Source of the DNA: Picochlorum sp. 'celeri'
Lineage: Eukaryota > Chlorophyta > Trebouxiophyceae
Reading direction: 5' to 3'
DNA: 64,000 nt
Assembly: GCA_010909725.1 (NCBI GenBank)
Contig: JAACMV010000011.1
Location: 992,001-1,056,000, forward strand
Numbering within the stretch: position 1 is the first letter of the stretch; every line of letters begins with the position of its first letter. A model generated the notes under the pieces. It searched no databases. It had not been told where the DNA came from and was given only the letters and a program-made list of their open reading frames with translations. Both the position numbers and the translations under genes were made by a program. Positions 38,049 through 50,046 of the stretch are shown piece after piece.

Positions 38049-39302
38049 ATGCTGCAGATACGGTCGCTTCTTCTTGCAGTGCTGCTGGTATCCTGCCTCT
38101 TGGCAGTACGAGCAGCAGACTTTAGGTCGGGCTTGCAGCTTCAGAAAAAGCTCCGACTGAACCCGAAACCATCTTCTCCATGGATTTTGTTCAATGATGG
38201 GACTGGTAATATCAATAATGGGGTCAGAAAGTATCTGAGGATCAAGCATAAGAAGACAACCTCCATCATGTTTGAGTACGAGTTCAAGTTCTCGGGTACA
38301 TTCGAGTGGGGTAAGAAGGGTGGACTTTTACCTGGAGTGATTGGAGGAAGATCTAGATGTGCGAAAAAAGAGTCTGGATCGCGATGCTGGAGAGTACAGC
38401 TTTCCTGGAAACCAGATGGGAGTGCAGGACTTGAGGCCAGGCTGCCATTTGAGAATATCAGGGATGTCGAGAGGAGTGTATCATCAGCAATCAAGTGGAA
38501 AACAAACGGATATAACAAAGTGACAATGTTCTTACAGATGAATGACAAGAGGGACAATAATGGCAGACTAGAGATTATAGTGAATGGCAAGCCCTTCTTG
38601 TCAAAGGATGACGTGACGTTTGACAAAAAGAAGACAAAGAGCAAGCATATTCTTTTGAACGGAGAATACAATGACGATTCTATTCCTACACCTGAAGAGG
38701 AGGTTTTCAGGTATATTTTGACCAGGCGGATGAGAGTGTACCAGGCAGAACCAATATCCCTTCCATCACCACCACCACCACCACCATTGCCATCGCCACC
38801 GCCACCGTCACCATTACCTAGTCTTCCAGAGCCTATCGTCGAAGAAGACCAAGATTTCCCAATAGTGCCCAGCCCCTCTCCTCCTCCACAGTACACAGGA
38901 GGCACATTGAAGGTGACCCTCAAATGGACCACTGGCAGAATGGAAACCGACATACCACCAAACTCTGGGAGAAGTTTTGACCCAGATGCAAAGATATTGC
39001 ACCTTTGTTCTAGAGACACGCTCTACTTCCTATGGTCAGGAGAGAACATGGGCCTCTATGGATTCTATACAAAAGAGCATTATGACGGATGCATCAAAGA
39101 CGATTTGAATTATATCAAAAACACAAGAACAAATGGAGATTTCCTCACAAAACCAAATAGAGGAGGGTGGAGGTATTTTGCATACATCACAGGAGCAGAT
39201 GATGGTGCCTGCAAGTATGGCTGTGGAACCCCTCAAGATGAAGGCAAGGAAGTCAGAGGAACATGCGCCCAAAAGATTGCTGTGAGCTGGAACAAGTGTT
39301 AA
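38049..39302 (+). CDS. secreted PL14-like + Pro-rich linker + cupredoxin-like protein
   Basis: 417 residues from the ATG at 38049, which begins a signal peptide (MLQIRSLLLAVLLVSCLLAVRA). Residues ~25-230 form a beta-rich domain with KGGLLPGVIGGRSRC and NDKRDNNGRLEIIVNGKPF, resembling polysaccharide-lyase family 14 or jelly-roll lectin domains. A hydroxyproline-rich-type linker (PSPPPPPPLPSPPPPSP, ~237-262) follows, as in green-algal wall glycoproteins. The last ~125 residues (ILHLCSRDTLYFLWSGENMG... HYDGC... PNRGGWRYFAYI) look like a plant cupredoxin/phytocyanin fold, but the usual His-Cys-His copper ligands are not all visible. It probably acts in the wall or extracellular matrix. Catalysis is unproven. 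Confidence 0.75.
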   Translation: MLQIRSLLLAVLLVSCLLAVRAADFRSGLQLQKKLRLNPKPSSPWILFNDGTGNINNGVRKYLRIKHKKTTSIMFEYEFKFSGTFEWGKKGGLLPGVIGGRSRCAKKESGSRCWRVQLSWKPDGSAGLEARLPFENIRDVERSVSSAIKWKTNGYNKVTMFLQMNDKRDNNGRLEIIVNGKPFLSKDDVTFDKKKTKSKHILLNGEYNDDSIPTPEEEVFRYILTRRMRVYQAEPISLPSPPPPPPLPSPPPPSPLPSLPEPIVEEDQDFPIVPSPSPPPQYTGGTLKVTLKWTTGRMETDIPPNSGRSFDPDAKILHLCSRDTLYFLWSGENMGLYGFYTKEHYDGCIKDDLNYIKNTRTNGDFLTKPNRGGWRYFAYITGADDGACKYGCGTPQDEGKEVRGTCAQKIAVSWNKC

Positions 39303-39916
39303 AGCAAGAAGATCATCATCATTCTTTCGCATTCGTGTACAAAATCCACCAAAAAATTACCATGTTTCATGTCCTGGATACAACATCACCCTGCACAGCC
39401 TGTTTGTGAGGCATGTCTCATTGGACCTTGACTGCTTTGCATCTCTTGACAATTATGTAAAACCATCTTTAGTATTTACATGGGTTGGCTTTCGTTCTTG
39501 CACGCCAACCCATGCATGAAGATACCATGCAGTCCCATTGGGACAGAGGATGCCCCTGATGGAAAATTCAAATTTGCTCCCTCTTCTTGGACGGATCGAA
39601 TTTGGAGCCGGGATTAATAGCATTGTATACATCCACACGTGAATATGCACGAAGAAACACATTCAGAATATTTAAATAGAGGTCATTTGGATAGCAGCAG
39701 CGTGTTTTGTGCTCGCGCGTGCTCCGTCCCCTGAGGTTTTCTAGCACTTTTGACAGCGCTTTTTCTGGTGCCAACGTGTGCTTGGTCATTTGATCCCTTT
39801 TCTTTAACAAAAGAGTACAAAAGCGCATGCTATTTCACTTATATTGCACAGACGCAGCATTTGCCTAGACGGTGGGGCAGCACGGGTAGATAACAGTCGA
39901 ACGCGGAGTCACGAAC
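39303..39916. other. intergenic region with a possible small ORF
   Basis: 614 bp. A TGTAA for the upstream gene is at 39456-39460. A minus-strand 86-residue ORF (39568-39828) is listed separately. The rest is probably promoter for the hAT-derived gene starting at 39917. Confidence 0.35.
39568..39828 (-). CDS. possible small hypothetical protein (uncertain)
   Basis: 86 residues from an ATG, with a second ATG 14 codons in. It is basic and mostly helical (PEKALSKVLENLRG, YLNILNVFLRAYSRVDVYNA). It lies opposite the leader of the next gene in a divergent arrangement, which suits a real promoter. No family recognised, and an overlapping minus frame runs on downstream, so it may be one exon of a spliced gene or chance. 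Confidence 0.3.
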   Translation of the reverse strand: MRFCTLLLKKRDQMTKHTLAPEKALSKVLENLRGRSTREHKTRCCYPNDLYLNILNVFLRAYSRVDVYNAINPGSKFDPSKKREQI

Positions 39917-42370
39917 ATGTCTTCGAACGACGCCAATCACAAGGTATGCACGTCATTTCATCTCAATCTACGAATGAAATACTGACAACATGGTAACCTG
40001 TTTGTACAGCGTGGGGAAGGACCCGTCGGGTCGAGGTTGTACCCTTTGCTCTTCAAGGCGAATACGACAGGACAGTTTCGCAATATATGCTCCCGCCTCT
40101 CTTCTGATAGTCCAAGAGAGACGGAAACTCTGTCTGTAGGCCGGTCAAAGGAAGAGTTGCCGGGCGAGTGTCCTGTACGTCGCAAAGATTTGCTCTGCAA
40201 AATACTTGGAGTACAAGATGAATATGAAATTGATGACCGCAAGGCAGAGGTGCTCACGAAAATACTCATGTACCCCATCATATTTTGTGATTGTGCGCCG
40301 CACACCATCATAAATCACCCGAATATGCGAAAGCACGTATGGGAGATGATTGGATATTCTAGAGAACTGGACACATCAGTCTTGTTTGGTGACTTTTTAA
40401 ATGCGCAATACGCCGCATTTCAGCAGTCTCGGCAGCACGTGATTTCAAAGGTGAAAAAAGCACAGATATCTGTGAACCTCAAGTCGTTCAAAAACGCGGA
40501 TAAAACTGCCAAATACGTCATGGCAAACACATTACGGCTGCATGATGGGCAGGCAGTGTTTTGCTGCATTGACGAGGGAGAAAAATCACATGATGAGCGG
40601 TCCACGATGATCAATCAGTTGCAATCTGTGGTGAAGTGTATTAGAAGTGCAGGAGTGGCAGAAAAAGTGAACGGATTCGTGATTAATTCGTCCAGCTGTC
40701 TGGCCCTCTGCAGACATGTTGAAGATGCAGATCCTTCAACAATTGCCTTTCCGTGTCAGCTGTACGGATTGAAAAAGTTGCTCAAGTCCATAATTCAGAA
40801 GGATATTAGATTACAAGAAACGCTCCAAGAATGCTCAAAGTTGTTTGAAGTTGCCAAAGCACGTGGGTATTGCTCCTCTGAAACCATTGAAAGGATTGAC
40901 TCATGGATCAATATTATCCGACGAGACGATCCTAGAGCTACACACACATTGCTCTTATGCCCATATATTCTCACAGTGGACAAATTGTCAAATCAATTAC
41001 GCGGTATTCAGTCCGACTCGTCAGATATTGGAATGGACATGAATCCGGCTGGAGCAGCAGATGTCGACCATACATGGGAGCAAATTTCAAAATACTCGAA
41101 ACTTTTAGAGCCGTTCATCTACATTCTAACCTCTCTGGAGACAGAATCGCCGACATTAGGACAGATATATTTGATGTGGTCATGCCTCACGAGGCATGCA
41201 TCAGTATGGTGTGAGCTGCTCAACAAGTCTGATGAATTCATCCCATACAACACACAATGCACATCACAGCGGACAATTGAGGAAAACGTTGCACAGTTTA
41301 AATCGTCATATTATCACCCTGTATTCACTCTAGGGTACGTATTAGATTGCAGACTCTGGACAATATCGCATGGCACAGCGCGACCAAATACTGCCAGCCT
41401 TTCCATCCATGAGATTGGTTCAGCAAAGGAGCTGGCATCCTCTCTCGCTCGTACCCAGGACGCAGCCTACGAACTCAAAAAATTGGTCGACTTTGGGATT
41501 CCAGCGTACTGTGTTGAAGACGTACGGAACGTAGCAGGAGATGTGCATTGTGGATGCGTGATATCCTCAGACTCTGATCCAGATGAGATTGCAGCCGTGC
41601 TTTCATTCTGGAGGGATGTCTCAAAGGATTTCCCCAACCTATCGTCAATCGCAGAATCTCTCCTCATGATGAGAGGAACGTGTGAAAAGTCGACAAGTAT
41701 CCCATCTGTGACACGATGGCTGACAAAATCTAGAGACAGCAGCAGTTTTCCACATGATACCGCACAGAAAATGGCAGAACTTGCTCTGTATTATCGACTC
41801 AAGGATAATCATGATACAGATTGCTCCACGGAGCAATCGATGAAGACCAATCACGACAGCATATCTCATTATTTTGGATTGAACACGCGCGAGACGAGCG
41901 ATATGATGCATCGGATCAGAACAAGGCCGACAGCTGCAGGGGATGCTAGCAATCCATCAGTCTATAAAACACCGCCGAGGACACAGTTGCTTTCTAGAGC
42001 ACCACACCCAAACAATAGCCTGAGCACACCACATCAGGATGGCCTCAGTCTAGGGTTATTGCAACTCACGGATCAACGGCTCCAATCAGACTGGAACTTT
42101 GGGGAGGCTCTTGATGAAACCCTGTACCCATCAATCATGCAGGCCAAGGGTGCCATCCACGAAGACTTGAAGCAGAAGGATCAGAAAAGCAAGGAACAGG
42201 AAAGCACCAGACATGTTGTACAGAAGAGGCTCGTGGATCACTTTCCAAAGCGCAAGACGGATGACGTCAAATCAACACCGGCAACGGCCCCCCTCAGTCC
42301 CCTCCTTGAATCACCAAACTCTGCTCGAAAGAAGCAGCGCAAAGCTCTCCACCCTCGATCAGCGAGTTGA
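39917..42370 (+). CDS. hAT-transposase-derived protein (DUF659-like), two exons
   Basis: Exon 1 is 39917-39943 (MSSNDANHK) and exon 2 is 40010-42370; intron 39944-40009 (66 bp, GTATGC...TACAG). The product is 795 residues. The middle has the DUF659/hAT transposase layout: MRKHVWEMIGYSRELD, VISKVKKAQISVNLKSFKN, FCCIDEGEKSHDE where the first catalytic Asp block sits, then FVINSSSCLALC where TDN is expected. HPVFTLGYVLDCRLW and FWRDVSKDFPNLSSIAESLL (hATC dimerisation-like) follow. The second catalytic Asp and the BED zinc ligands are gone, and no terminal inverted repeats were seen, so it looks domesticated. The C-terminus has QKRLVDHF, a PCNA-binding-like motif, and basic nuclear signals (KKQRKALHPR). 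Confidence 0.7.
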
Positions 42371-42682
42371 ATAGTATACAATGTCTATCGTCACCATGTA
42401 ATAATATTCGAACAGTTGTTGTATACATCATGGCATCAGCCAATCGACGGGATCTCTCTTGACCCATATGGGTCTGTCTGACAATCCCAAGGCCCCTCCC
42501 TCGAGATCTGAGGGAGATTGTTCCAAAACCATACCAGCACCCCTCCGCACCCCTTATTATAAAATACTAGTAATATTCTGGTGACTCTCAAGCCCGTGAG
42601 CTCTGTTAGTCTCCATTTATTCAAGAAAACAACCAGTGTGTGGATTGTGATCGAATCGTAACAACTACTCCTTGTATCATCA
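42371..42682. promoter_or_regulatory. alpha-tubulin promoter region
   Basis: 312 bp. TGTAA for the upstream gene is at 42397-42401. A TATAAAA (42558-42564) lies 119 bp before the tubulin ATG and is a reasonable core-promoter element for this strongly expressed gene. Confidence 0.45.
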
Positions 42683-44352
<1,670 letters not shown>

Positions 44353-44427
44353 ATGCATGCACGCATCTTTGAAATATAAGAGTCATCATCACACTAAATA
44401 CATGTAAATCTTACACTGTGTTGTGTT

Positions 44428-45704
44428 TTAAAACCGATACAGAATTGTCCCATCTGGTTGCATGTCACCATATGTGGATGGGCTCTCGTCTGTATGATGA
44501 GATGCATGCCATGCCACCACATCATCATACTTGAGCGTGCCTCCAAAAATATCCAACGCACTTCCAACAGTTATATCAACTCGTCCTTGACCTTTTGATG
44601 CCACTCTATCCAAATCCTCCAAAGAGCTAGCTCCTCCAGCATATGTGACTGGAACAGGAGAGAACCTGCCCAGCAATTCTACCAAATCATCATCTATTCC
44701 TAGCTTTTTCCCCTCAACATCAACTCCATGAACAAGAAACTCGTCGCAACTCTGCGCCAAATCCGCCAAATTCTCTTCATTCAACACCAAATCGGACCAC
44801 TTTTGCCATCGGTCTGTCACCACATAATACAACCCATCCTCTTTTCTTCGACAACTGAGATCGAGCACAATCCTTTCCTTTCCAACCAACTCCACTAATG
44901 CTGCCAAACGATCTCTATCGAGAGCCCCATCGCGGAATACAAATGATGTGACAATGACATGACTCGCCCCAGCATCCAAATACATGCGAGCATTCTCTGT
45001 TGTCACACCCCCACCAATCTGCATCCCACCAGGATACGCTTCTAAAGCACCAAATGCCTGACTCTTACTTCCAGCATCGGCTCCCAACATGATGATGTGG
45101 CCTCCCGTCAGCCCATCCTTCTTGTACAGGTCTGCATAGTATTCAGCAGGCTTTTCAGACTCAAAATTTGTTTCCAATACAACACTCCCTTTCTGTTGCC
45201 CATCATCACTGCATATAATATGTAACTATGTAACTGTAGTCTTTGCTTTGTACCGAAAAAAAAGAAAAGAAAGACACTGAAGCAAAGAGAGAGAGATGGT
45301 TTTTTTTTCACTGGTAAAAAAAAAAGCTGCTTTCACCTTCTCTCTCCCCTCGTCATGCAACAGCATACCTCGCTCTTGAAGCAGAAGATACATCATCATC
45401 ATCATCTGTCAATGTCGATCCTACAATCTGCTTGACTTTTCCCTACACATAATAATGATTTCAAACCATCATCATCATCATGCTACATCACCTCAGCATA
45501 CACACAGCAAACAAACAATCATCCCCTCACCTTGTGTATATCGATGCATGGTCGAAACCTCACAGACGCATACGTCTGAACAACAACACCACTCCGACGC
45601 ACATGCCTTCTCGTCGTCCCCCAACCATGGTTTCTACTTGCTGTTCCTGTCCCTCCCAGCAGCCTCATGGAACCATTCAATCGGCAACCGTGCTGTACTT
45701 CCAT
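44428..45704 (-). CDS. HISN3: ProFAR isomerase of histidine biosynthesis, plastid, three exons
   Basis: Exons 45531-45704, 45369-45442 and 44428-45208; introns of 88 bp (GTGAGG...TGTAG) and 160 bp (GTATGC...ATGCAG). The product is 342 residues. A ~45-residue Arg/Gly-rich transit peptide precedes [17 protein letters not shown], the first beta-strand with the catalytic Asp, which the first intron splits. Later blocks are [50 protein letters not shown] and [14 protein letters not shown]. The (beta-alpha)8 enzyme (HisA/HIS6) carries out the fourth step of histidine synthesis, isomerising ProFAR to PRFAR. The Asp codons of exon 2 form a GAT repeat (DDDDD). It converges on alpha-tubulin, with TTACA 13 nt after the stop. 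Confidence 0.94.
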
Positions 45705-46004
45705 ACCACAGTCGTATAAATATTGTAAAATTTATGTAAATGCGTCTGATGCGATCCAATGAAGGACTGAATAGCTACAATCAGCAGTTCCGGATCATCC
45801 AAAATCCATATTTGGAACATTAAGAATACTTGATTTTCGTATGAAAAACATCGTGACTTGTGACTGTCGTTGATCCCAAAAATTCATCAATTTTTAATAT
45901 GTAATATTAGAAATTACAGTACTGGTAGTGGCAATGGTACACCAGTATTTGGCATCCTAACGAAAGTAAAGGAAAAAAAGCAGGGTGAAAGAAAAAGAAA
46001 AAGA

Positions 46005-47648
46005 ATGTCTTTCGAGTCACCCAGCTCAAAGCGACACAAGGGTAATCCTGAAATACATCACATTGAAACAGGAGATTCTGTTATTGTTGTTGGAAGGGGT
46101 CGGTTGCGTGTTTCTCATGGTACGGTTCTGGTGCATGGCTATTCCTTGCATGGACCTCGTGGGACACTAGACCTTGCTTGTGACGCTCATTTTCCCATTT
46201 GTATATCTTCTCAAGACCATACACATGCTCAAGTACCATATGTGGCTGCTGGATATGCTACAATATCTCTACATGAGGATGATAATGTCATGGCAGAGTC
46301 AGTTGCACAAGAGCATAAGAATGCATCATCAGATGCAGTTGGTTCGTCGCTGCGGATTGTAAAGGCCCCTGATGCCACGGCATTTCATCCACAGGAATGG
46401 AAAGATGTGGCATATACCATGGCGTCGTCGATATCCGAGGCTATGGCAGCTGGTATGATTGGCCATCCCCCTGTGATTTGTGTCTGTGGAGGGAAAAATA
46501 CTGGCAAGTCATCATTCTGCCGATACCTCGTGAATATGCTGCTCAATTACAATTCATCTGTGGATTATTTGGATATGGATTGTGGTCAGACAGAGTTTAC
46601 TCCACCGGGACTGGTGTCGTTGTGCGAGATTCGTCAGCCATTGGTTGGTCCTCCATACTATGATAGAAGAGGGAGTATTGCATCAAAGATGAGCCATTTC
46701 ATTGGCGATACATCGCCGTCCTCTGACCCTGACGCATACGTGAAACGTATCTTGAATTTATACATGGTATCGCAGAAGCGATCCCGCATGGCTGCGACGA
46801 TGAGACCCTTGGTGATCAATACATATGGGTGGATACAGGGATTGGGATTGGATGTGCTTGGAGCGTGCTTTGACCGCATGGAGATTACGCATGCCGTAAG
46901 AATACAGAGTGATAAAGAGAGGAATAATGTCTCGGAAGAATTCTTTGCCGCGAAAGAGGGGGCTGGTTTCGCACCACTCCAATACGTCATACCTGCCCTG
47001 TCCTCTACTGCCGCTCCTAGTACTGTTGCTGCCCGGCAGGTCCATCAGGGTATTCTCGCCGCAGAGGCAGTCACAGGTAGACATAGTAGTACGTATAGCG
47101 CAGTGGAGAGAAGGAATATGCAGTGGAATAGTTTTGCGATGCAATGCTGTCCAACATATACTACTAGAGAAGGAGTAGAGTCGAGCAGTGAGTATTATTC
47201 TCAGCAGAGAGACTCGGCAGATATTGGAACACGATTGGCGTCTCAGCCGCCATACGCCGTCCCTTTAGACGCATTAGAAGTATCGTGTACGCATAGCAGT
47301 ATACAAAAGGATCACATCATGCGAGTGCTGAATGGATCCGTGGTAGGCCTCTGTATCCAGAATTCAAAAAAGAAACAGAGCATGATGGAGGAATGTGTTG
47401 GACTGGGCATTGTCAGATCCGTCAATGTCGCCACTCGAATGCTGTACATACTCACCTCGGTACATGATCAGGCCGTCCTCAAGTCTGTGAATCACCTGGT
47501 CATTGGAAAACTCGACCTGCCACCCCATCTTCTTCAAACAAATCAGTTCAAATCCCCCTACCTGGCTCTGCATGCCATGACAGCTGAAGGCACCGCAGCA
47601 GGGGCTGGAAAGTCTAGAAATAATTTATTACGAGCAAGTCAACTGTAA
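46005..47648 (+). CDS. NOL9: NOL9/GRC3-type polynucleotide 5'-kinase
   Basis: 547 residues from the ATG at 46005; the frame extends upstream without an ATG. The N-terminal ~130 residues are beta-rich (GRGRLRVSHGTVLVHGYSLHG), as in the NOL9/Clp1 N-domain. The kinase core has Walker A GGKNTGKSSF, DYLDMDCGQTEFTPPGLVSL, the LVINTYGWIQGLG strand, and a C-terminal beta domain. YLDMDxGQxEFxPPG is specific to the NOL9/GRC3 branch rather than CLP1. GRC3/NOL9 phosphorylates 5'-OH RNA ends during ITS2 removal in 60S rRNA maturation, with the Las1 nuclease. Its stop is only 18 bp from the next gene's start on the same strand. Confidence 0.9.
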   Translation: MSFESPSSKRHKGNPEIHHIETGDSVIVVGRGRLRVSHGTVLVHGYSLHGPRGTLDLACDAHFPICISSQDHTHAQVPYVAAGYATISLHEDDNVMAESVAQEHKNASSDAVGSSLRIVKAPDATAFHPQEWKDVAYTMASSISEAMAAGMIGHPPVICVCGGKNTGKSSFCRYLVNMLLNYNSSVDYLDMDCGQTEFTPPGLVSLCEIRQPLVGPPYYDRRGSIASKMSHFIGDTSPSSDPDAYVKRILNLYMVSQKRSRMAATMRPLVINTYGWIQGLGLDVLGACFDRMEITHAVRIQSDKERNNVSEEFFAAKEGAGFAPLQYVIPALSSTAAPSTVAARQVHQGILAAEAVTGRHSSTYSAVERRNMQWNSFAMQCCPTYTTREGVESSSEYYSQQRDSADIGTRLASQPPYAVPLDALEVSCTHSSIQKDHIMRVLNGSVVGLCIQNSKKKQSMMEECVGLGIVRSVNVATRMLYILTSVHDQAVLKSVNHLVIGKLDLPPHLLQTNQFKSPYLALHAMTAEGTAAGAGKSRNNLLRASQL

Positions 47649-47666
47649 TTATCACAGTGGGATGTA

Positions 47667-50006
47667 ATGGATCAGATACTGGAAGAAGAACAGGAGGGTG
47701 ACATTGATCCCTCGACCCTTATTCGACTGGCATGTCTCGGTGACGACGTGTTTGCTGATGATGAGGATGATCTGAGTGCTTGGAAATCATCAACAAAAAA
47801 TATTGATGTATCTACCAAGGTGAATGCTGATTTGGTGGCCTCTTTAATAGCACGGTTGAGGACACGGGTGGTGGAACTGGAAGGGGAGTGTGAAAGTTTG
47901 TCAGTGTCTACAGGGGATGGGATTGCGAATGCCATGTCTGAGTATCGTACGATTATATCATCCTGTTCAGATATACAGAGGAGTGTGAATGATATGTCTG
48001 CCTCGATGCAACGGCTTGGAACTGATTTTTCAGAGAGGATACAGGCTCTGGTGGAGTTGGATGTTGCACATTGTCGGATGAAGGAGACCAAGGCGGTGAT
48101 TGGGCTGGCTGGGGAGATTCTTGGGATTTTGAGGGAGATATATACGTCTATGAATGAGGGTGATGTGTATCATGCGGCGAAAATGTATCGGTCAGCGTGT
48201 TTGGCATATAAACCATCGTTGGAGGAGGCAGCAAAGGGTGGATGGCAGGAAGAGGACGGTCGTGGTTCGGGTGACGGGGTGTGGGATGTGCGGGAGGAGT
48301 CGTCTTTTATGAAGGAGAATTTAGGGTATATTGCTCCGTTTTTGTTGAAAAGGTTGGAGGAGATTGAGGATCGATTGGATCAGCAGGTGTCTTCCATGGT
48401 GAAGGAATGGTTGGCGTATGCTGGACAGGTTGCTGAAAAGGTCGGGGTACATGCCATGAAGCAGTGCGAAGAATACCATATGTATTGTGCGGAGGAGTCT
48501 AATATACGGAAGAGGTGCTTTGATGATTTGACTGCGACAGAGGATGATGATGAAAGGGTCCAGATTGTGATGGATGCTGTCATGGAGGCACGGAGGGGCT
48601 GGGAGCGGCGGGAAGGGTCTGAGGCGGTCGAGGTTCGACTGGATATGCTTCTGAATGCAGTTTCTGTTCAAACTGCGTATTCAGATATGACTGATTTGCA
48701 GCGACAGTATGAGAATGGTCGGGAAGGTCAGTTGGGAACGCTGCTTGTTCCACCTGAAGATGGTTTGAGGGGTGGGGCGTACTTGGCTCAGCTTGTGGGA
48801 TATTTTATTGTAGAATTGAGTGTCTATAGATATATTAAAGAGTTAGATACGAGCAGATTTCTCGGGACTGTGTGGGATGGAGCATGTGCTGCCATGTCTG
48901 CAGAGTTGGGGTCCATGTTGGATGAATCAGCAAGTCTTGAGGGTATGTTGAAGATGAAGGATCAGGCACTGTTTGCATGTCAGTCGCTTGAAGAGTGGAG
49001 TGTTGATGTTGTGAATACAACCCCTCTAAGGCAGTCGTTGAGGAAGAGAGCATCTCGGTTTCAAATGCTGTTGCAAGAGCCGACATTAGCTGACCTGGAG
49101 AATTCAGAGGGTGAGGCAGAGTCGTTGCAGAAAGCGGTGGAGATGTGTTTGAAGCAAGTGATGAGGTTTTTTGATGGACTTGTGTCGCATGATGAGCTCG
49201 TGCATGCGTCTGTGTTTGAGACTGAGCATGTGTTTTTCAAAATGTTCACAAGCCTTATGCCAGAGGCGGAGACATGTGATGCGTATGATAATGCCTATGT
49301 TGATGAGCTTTTGAGCTTGATTGAATCAATTAGGTTTGTGCAACGTGTGCTTGTGGGTCAGTTGGGGCAGGCTGGACAGGCTGTTGACTCTTTGAGTCAA
49401 CTGAAGAGTTTGATACAGGATGCTGTTACTAGGCTGGCTCAGTTTCTGTGCAAGAGGACTATGGAGAATGCGTTGGATACTATAGAAAAACCACATGATG
49501 TGTGGAATCTGACGACAAAGACGGAAGACCCTGTGAGTCCGTGGTGTGATGCAATCATTGAGCAGATTGAATTTCAGCATGATGAATTGAGAGAGTTTGG
49601 GTTTCCGGACGAGATTGTGGATGAGATGATGTCTGCGTATCTCAAGGGTATTTCATCTCGCATTGTGGAGTTTGTTCAAAGTTATAAAGGATCTATTACT
49701 GGTATCGGCGCATTCACGTTGTACAGAGATTTGCAATCACTGACCATGCACATGACTGCAAACGGAGGCAGGGATCAGTGCTCTGAGCTTGTTGAGATCC
49801 TCGTAGTGAGCAAATCTGTAGCATTTGGGGATTCAGAGGCACTTATTGATATCAAAGATACAGATTCGGCACGAGAGATTGCAGCATTGAGGGTGTGCTT
49901 TCTGGAAAAGGTGGTCAACTCATCACACAAGGTGGAAAACTTGGAACCAATTAGCAGGGCCAGAGCCCTGAGTATTATCAAAAAACTCAAAGAGAACTTC
50001 TTTTGA
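47667..50006 (+). CDS. SEC15: exocyst subunit SEC15/EXOC6
   Basis: 779 residues, almost entirely helical, the expected size for SEC15. The N-terminal coiled coil has ERIQALVELDVAHCRMKE; LKRLEEIEDRLDQQVSSMVKEWL matches the SEC15 'tethering' region. The mid-part LAQLVGYFIVELSVYRYIKEL corresponds to the conserved LLGFFIVED block, and the C-terminal CorEx domain ends with a helical bundle. Exocyst tethers secretory vesicles to the plasma membrane; SEC15 binds the vesicle GTPase Rab11/Sec4-type and links to SEC10. Same strand as NOL9, 18 bp downstream. The 3' end is 40 bp from convergent RIO1. A few low-complexity Asp runs are near the start. Confidence 0.85.
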   Translation: MDQILEEEQEGDIDPSTLIRLACLGDDVFADDEDDLSAWKSSTKNIDVSTKVNADLVASLIARLRTRVVELEGECESLSVSTGDGIANAMSEYRTIISSCSDIQRSVNDMSASMQRLGTDFSERIQALVELDVAHCRMKETKAVIGLAGEILGILREIYTSMNEGDVYHAAKMYRSACLAYKPSLEEAAKGGWQEEDGRGSGDGVWDVREESSFMKENLGYIAPFLLKRLEEIEDRLDQQVSSMVKEWLAYAGQVAEKVGVHAMKQCEEYHMYCAEESNIRKRCFDDLTATEDDDERVQIVMDAVMEARRGWERREGSEAVEVRLDMLLNAVSVQTAYSDMTDLQRQYENGREGQLGTLLVPPEDGLRGGAYLAQLVGYFIVELSVYRYIKELDTSRFLGTVWDGACAAMSAELGSMLDESASLEGMLKMKDQALFACQSLEEWSVDVVNTTPLRQSLRKRASRFQMLLQEPTLADLENSEGEAESLQKAVEMCLKQVMRFFDGLVSHDELVHASVFETEHVFFKMFTSLMPEAETCDAYDNAYVDELLSLIESIRFVQRVLVGQLGQAGQAVDSLSQLKSLIQDAVTRLAQFLCKRTMENALDTIEKPHDVWNLTTKTEDPVSPWCDAIIEQIEFQHDELREFGFPDEIVDEMMSAYLKGISSRIVEFVQSYKGSITGIGAFTLYRDLQSLTMHMTANGGRDQCSELVEILVVSKSVAFGDSEALIDIKDTDSAREIAALRVCFLEKVVNSSHKVENLEPISRARALSIIKKLKENFF

Positions 50007-50046
50007 TGTGCTATCTCAGGACGTTTACAGATGAAACGATACAGGT

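Noticed and set aside
38141..39019. 292-codon minus-strand ORF opposite the PL14-like gene
   Set aside because: Gly runs in it are the reverse of the Pro-rich linker codons; the plus-strand frame has a signal peptide and domain signatures.
39917..42370. An intact, mobile hAT element
   Set aside because: No terminal inverted repeats or target-site duplications were seen near the gene, and catalytic blocks are degenerate.
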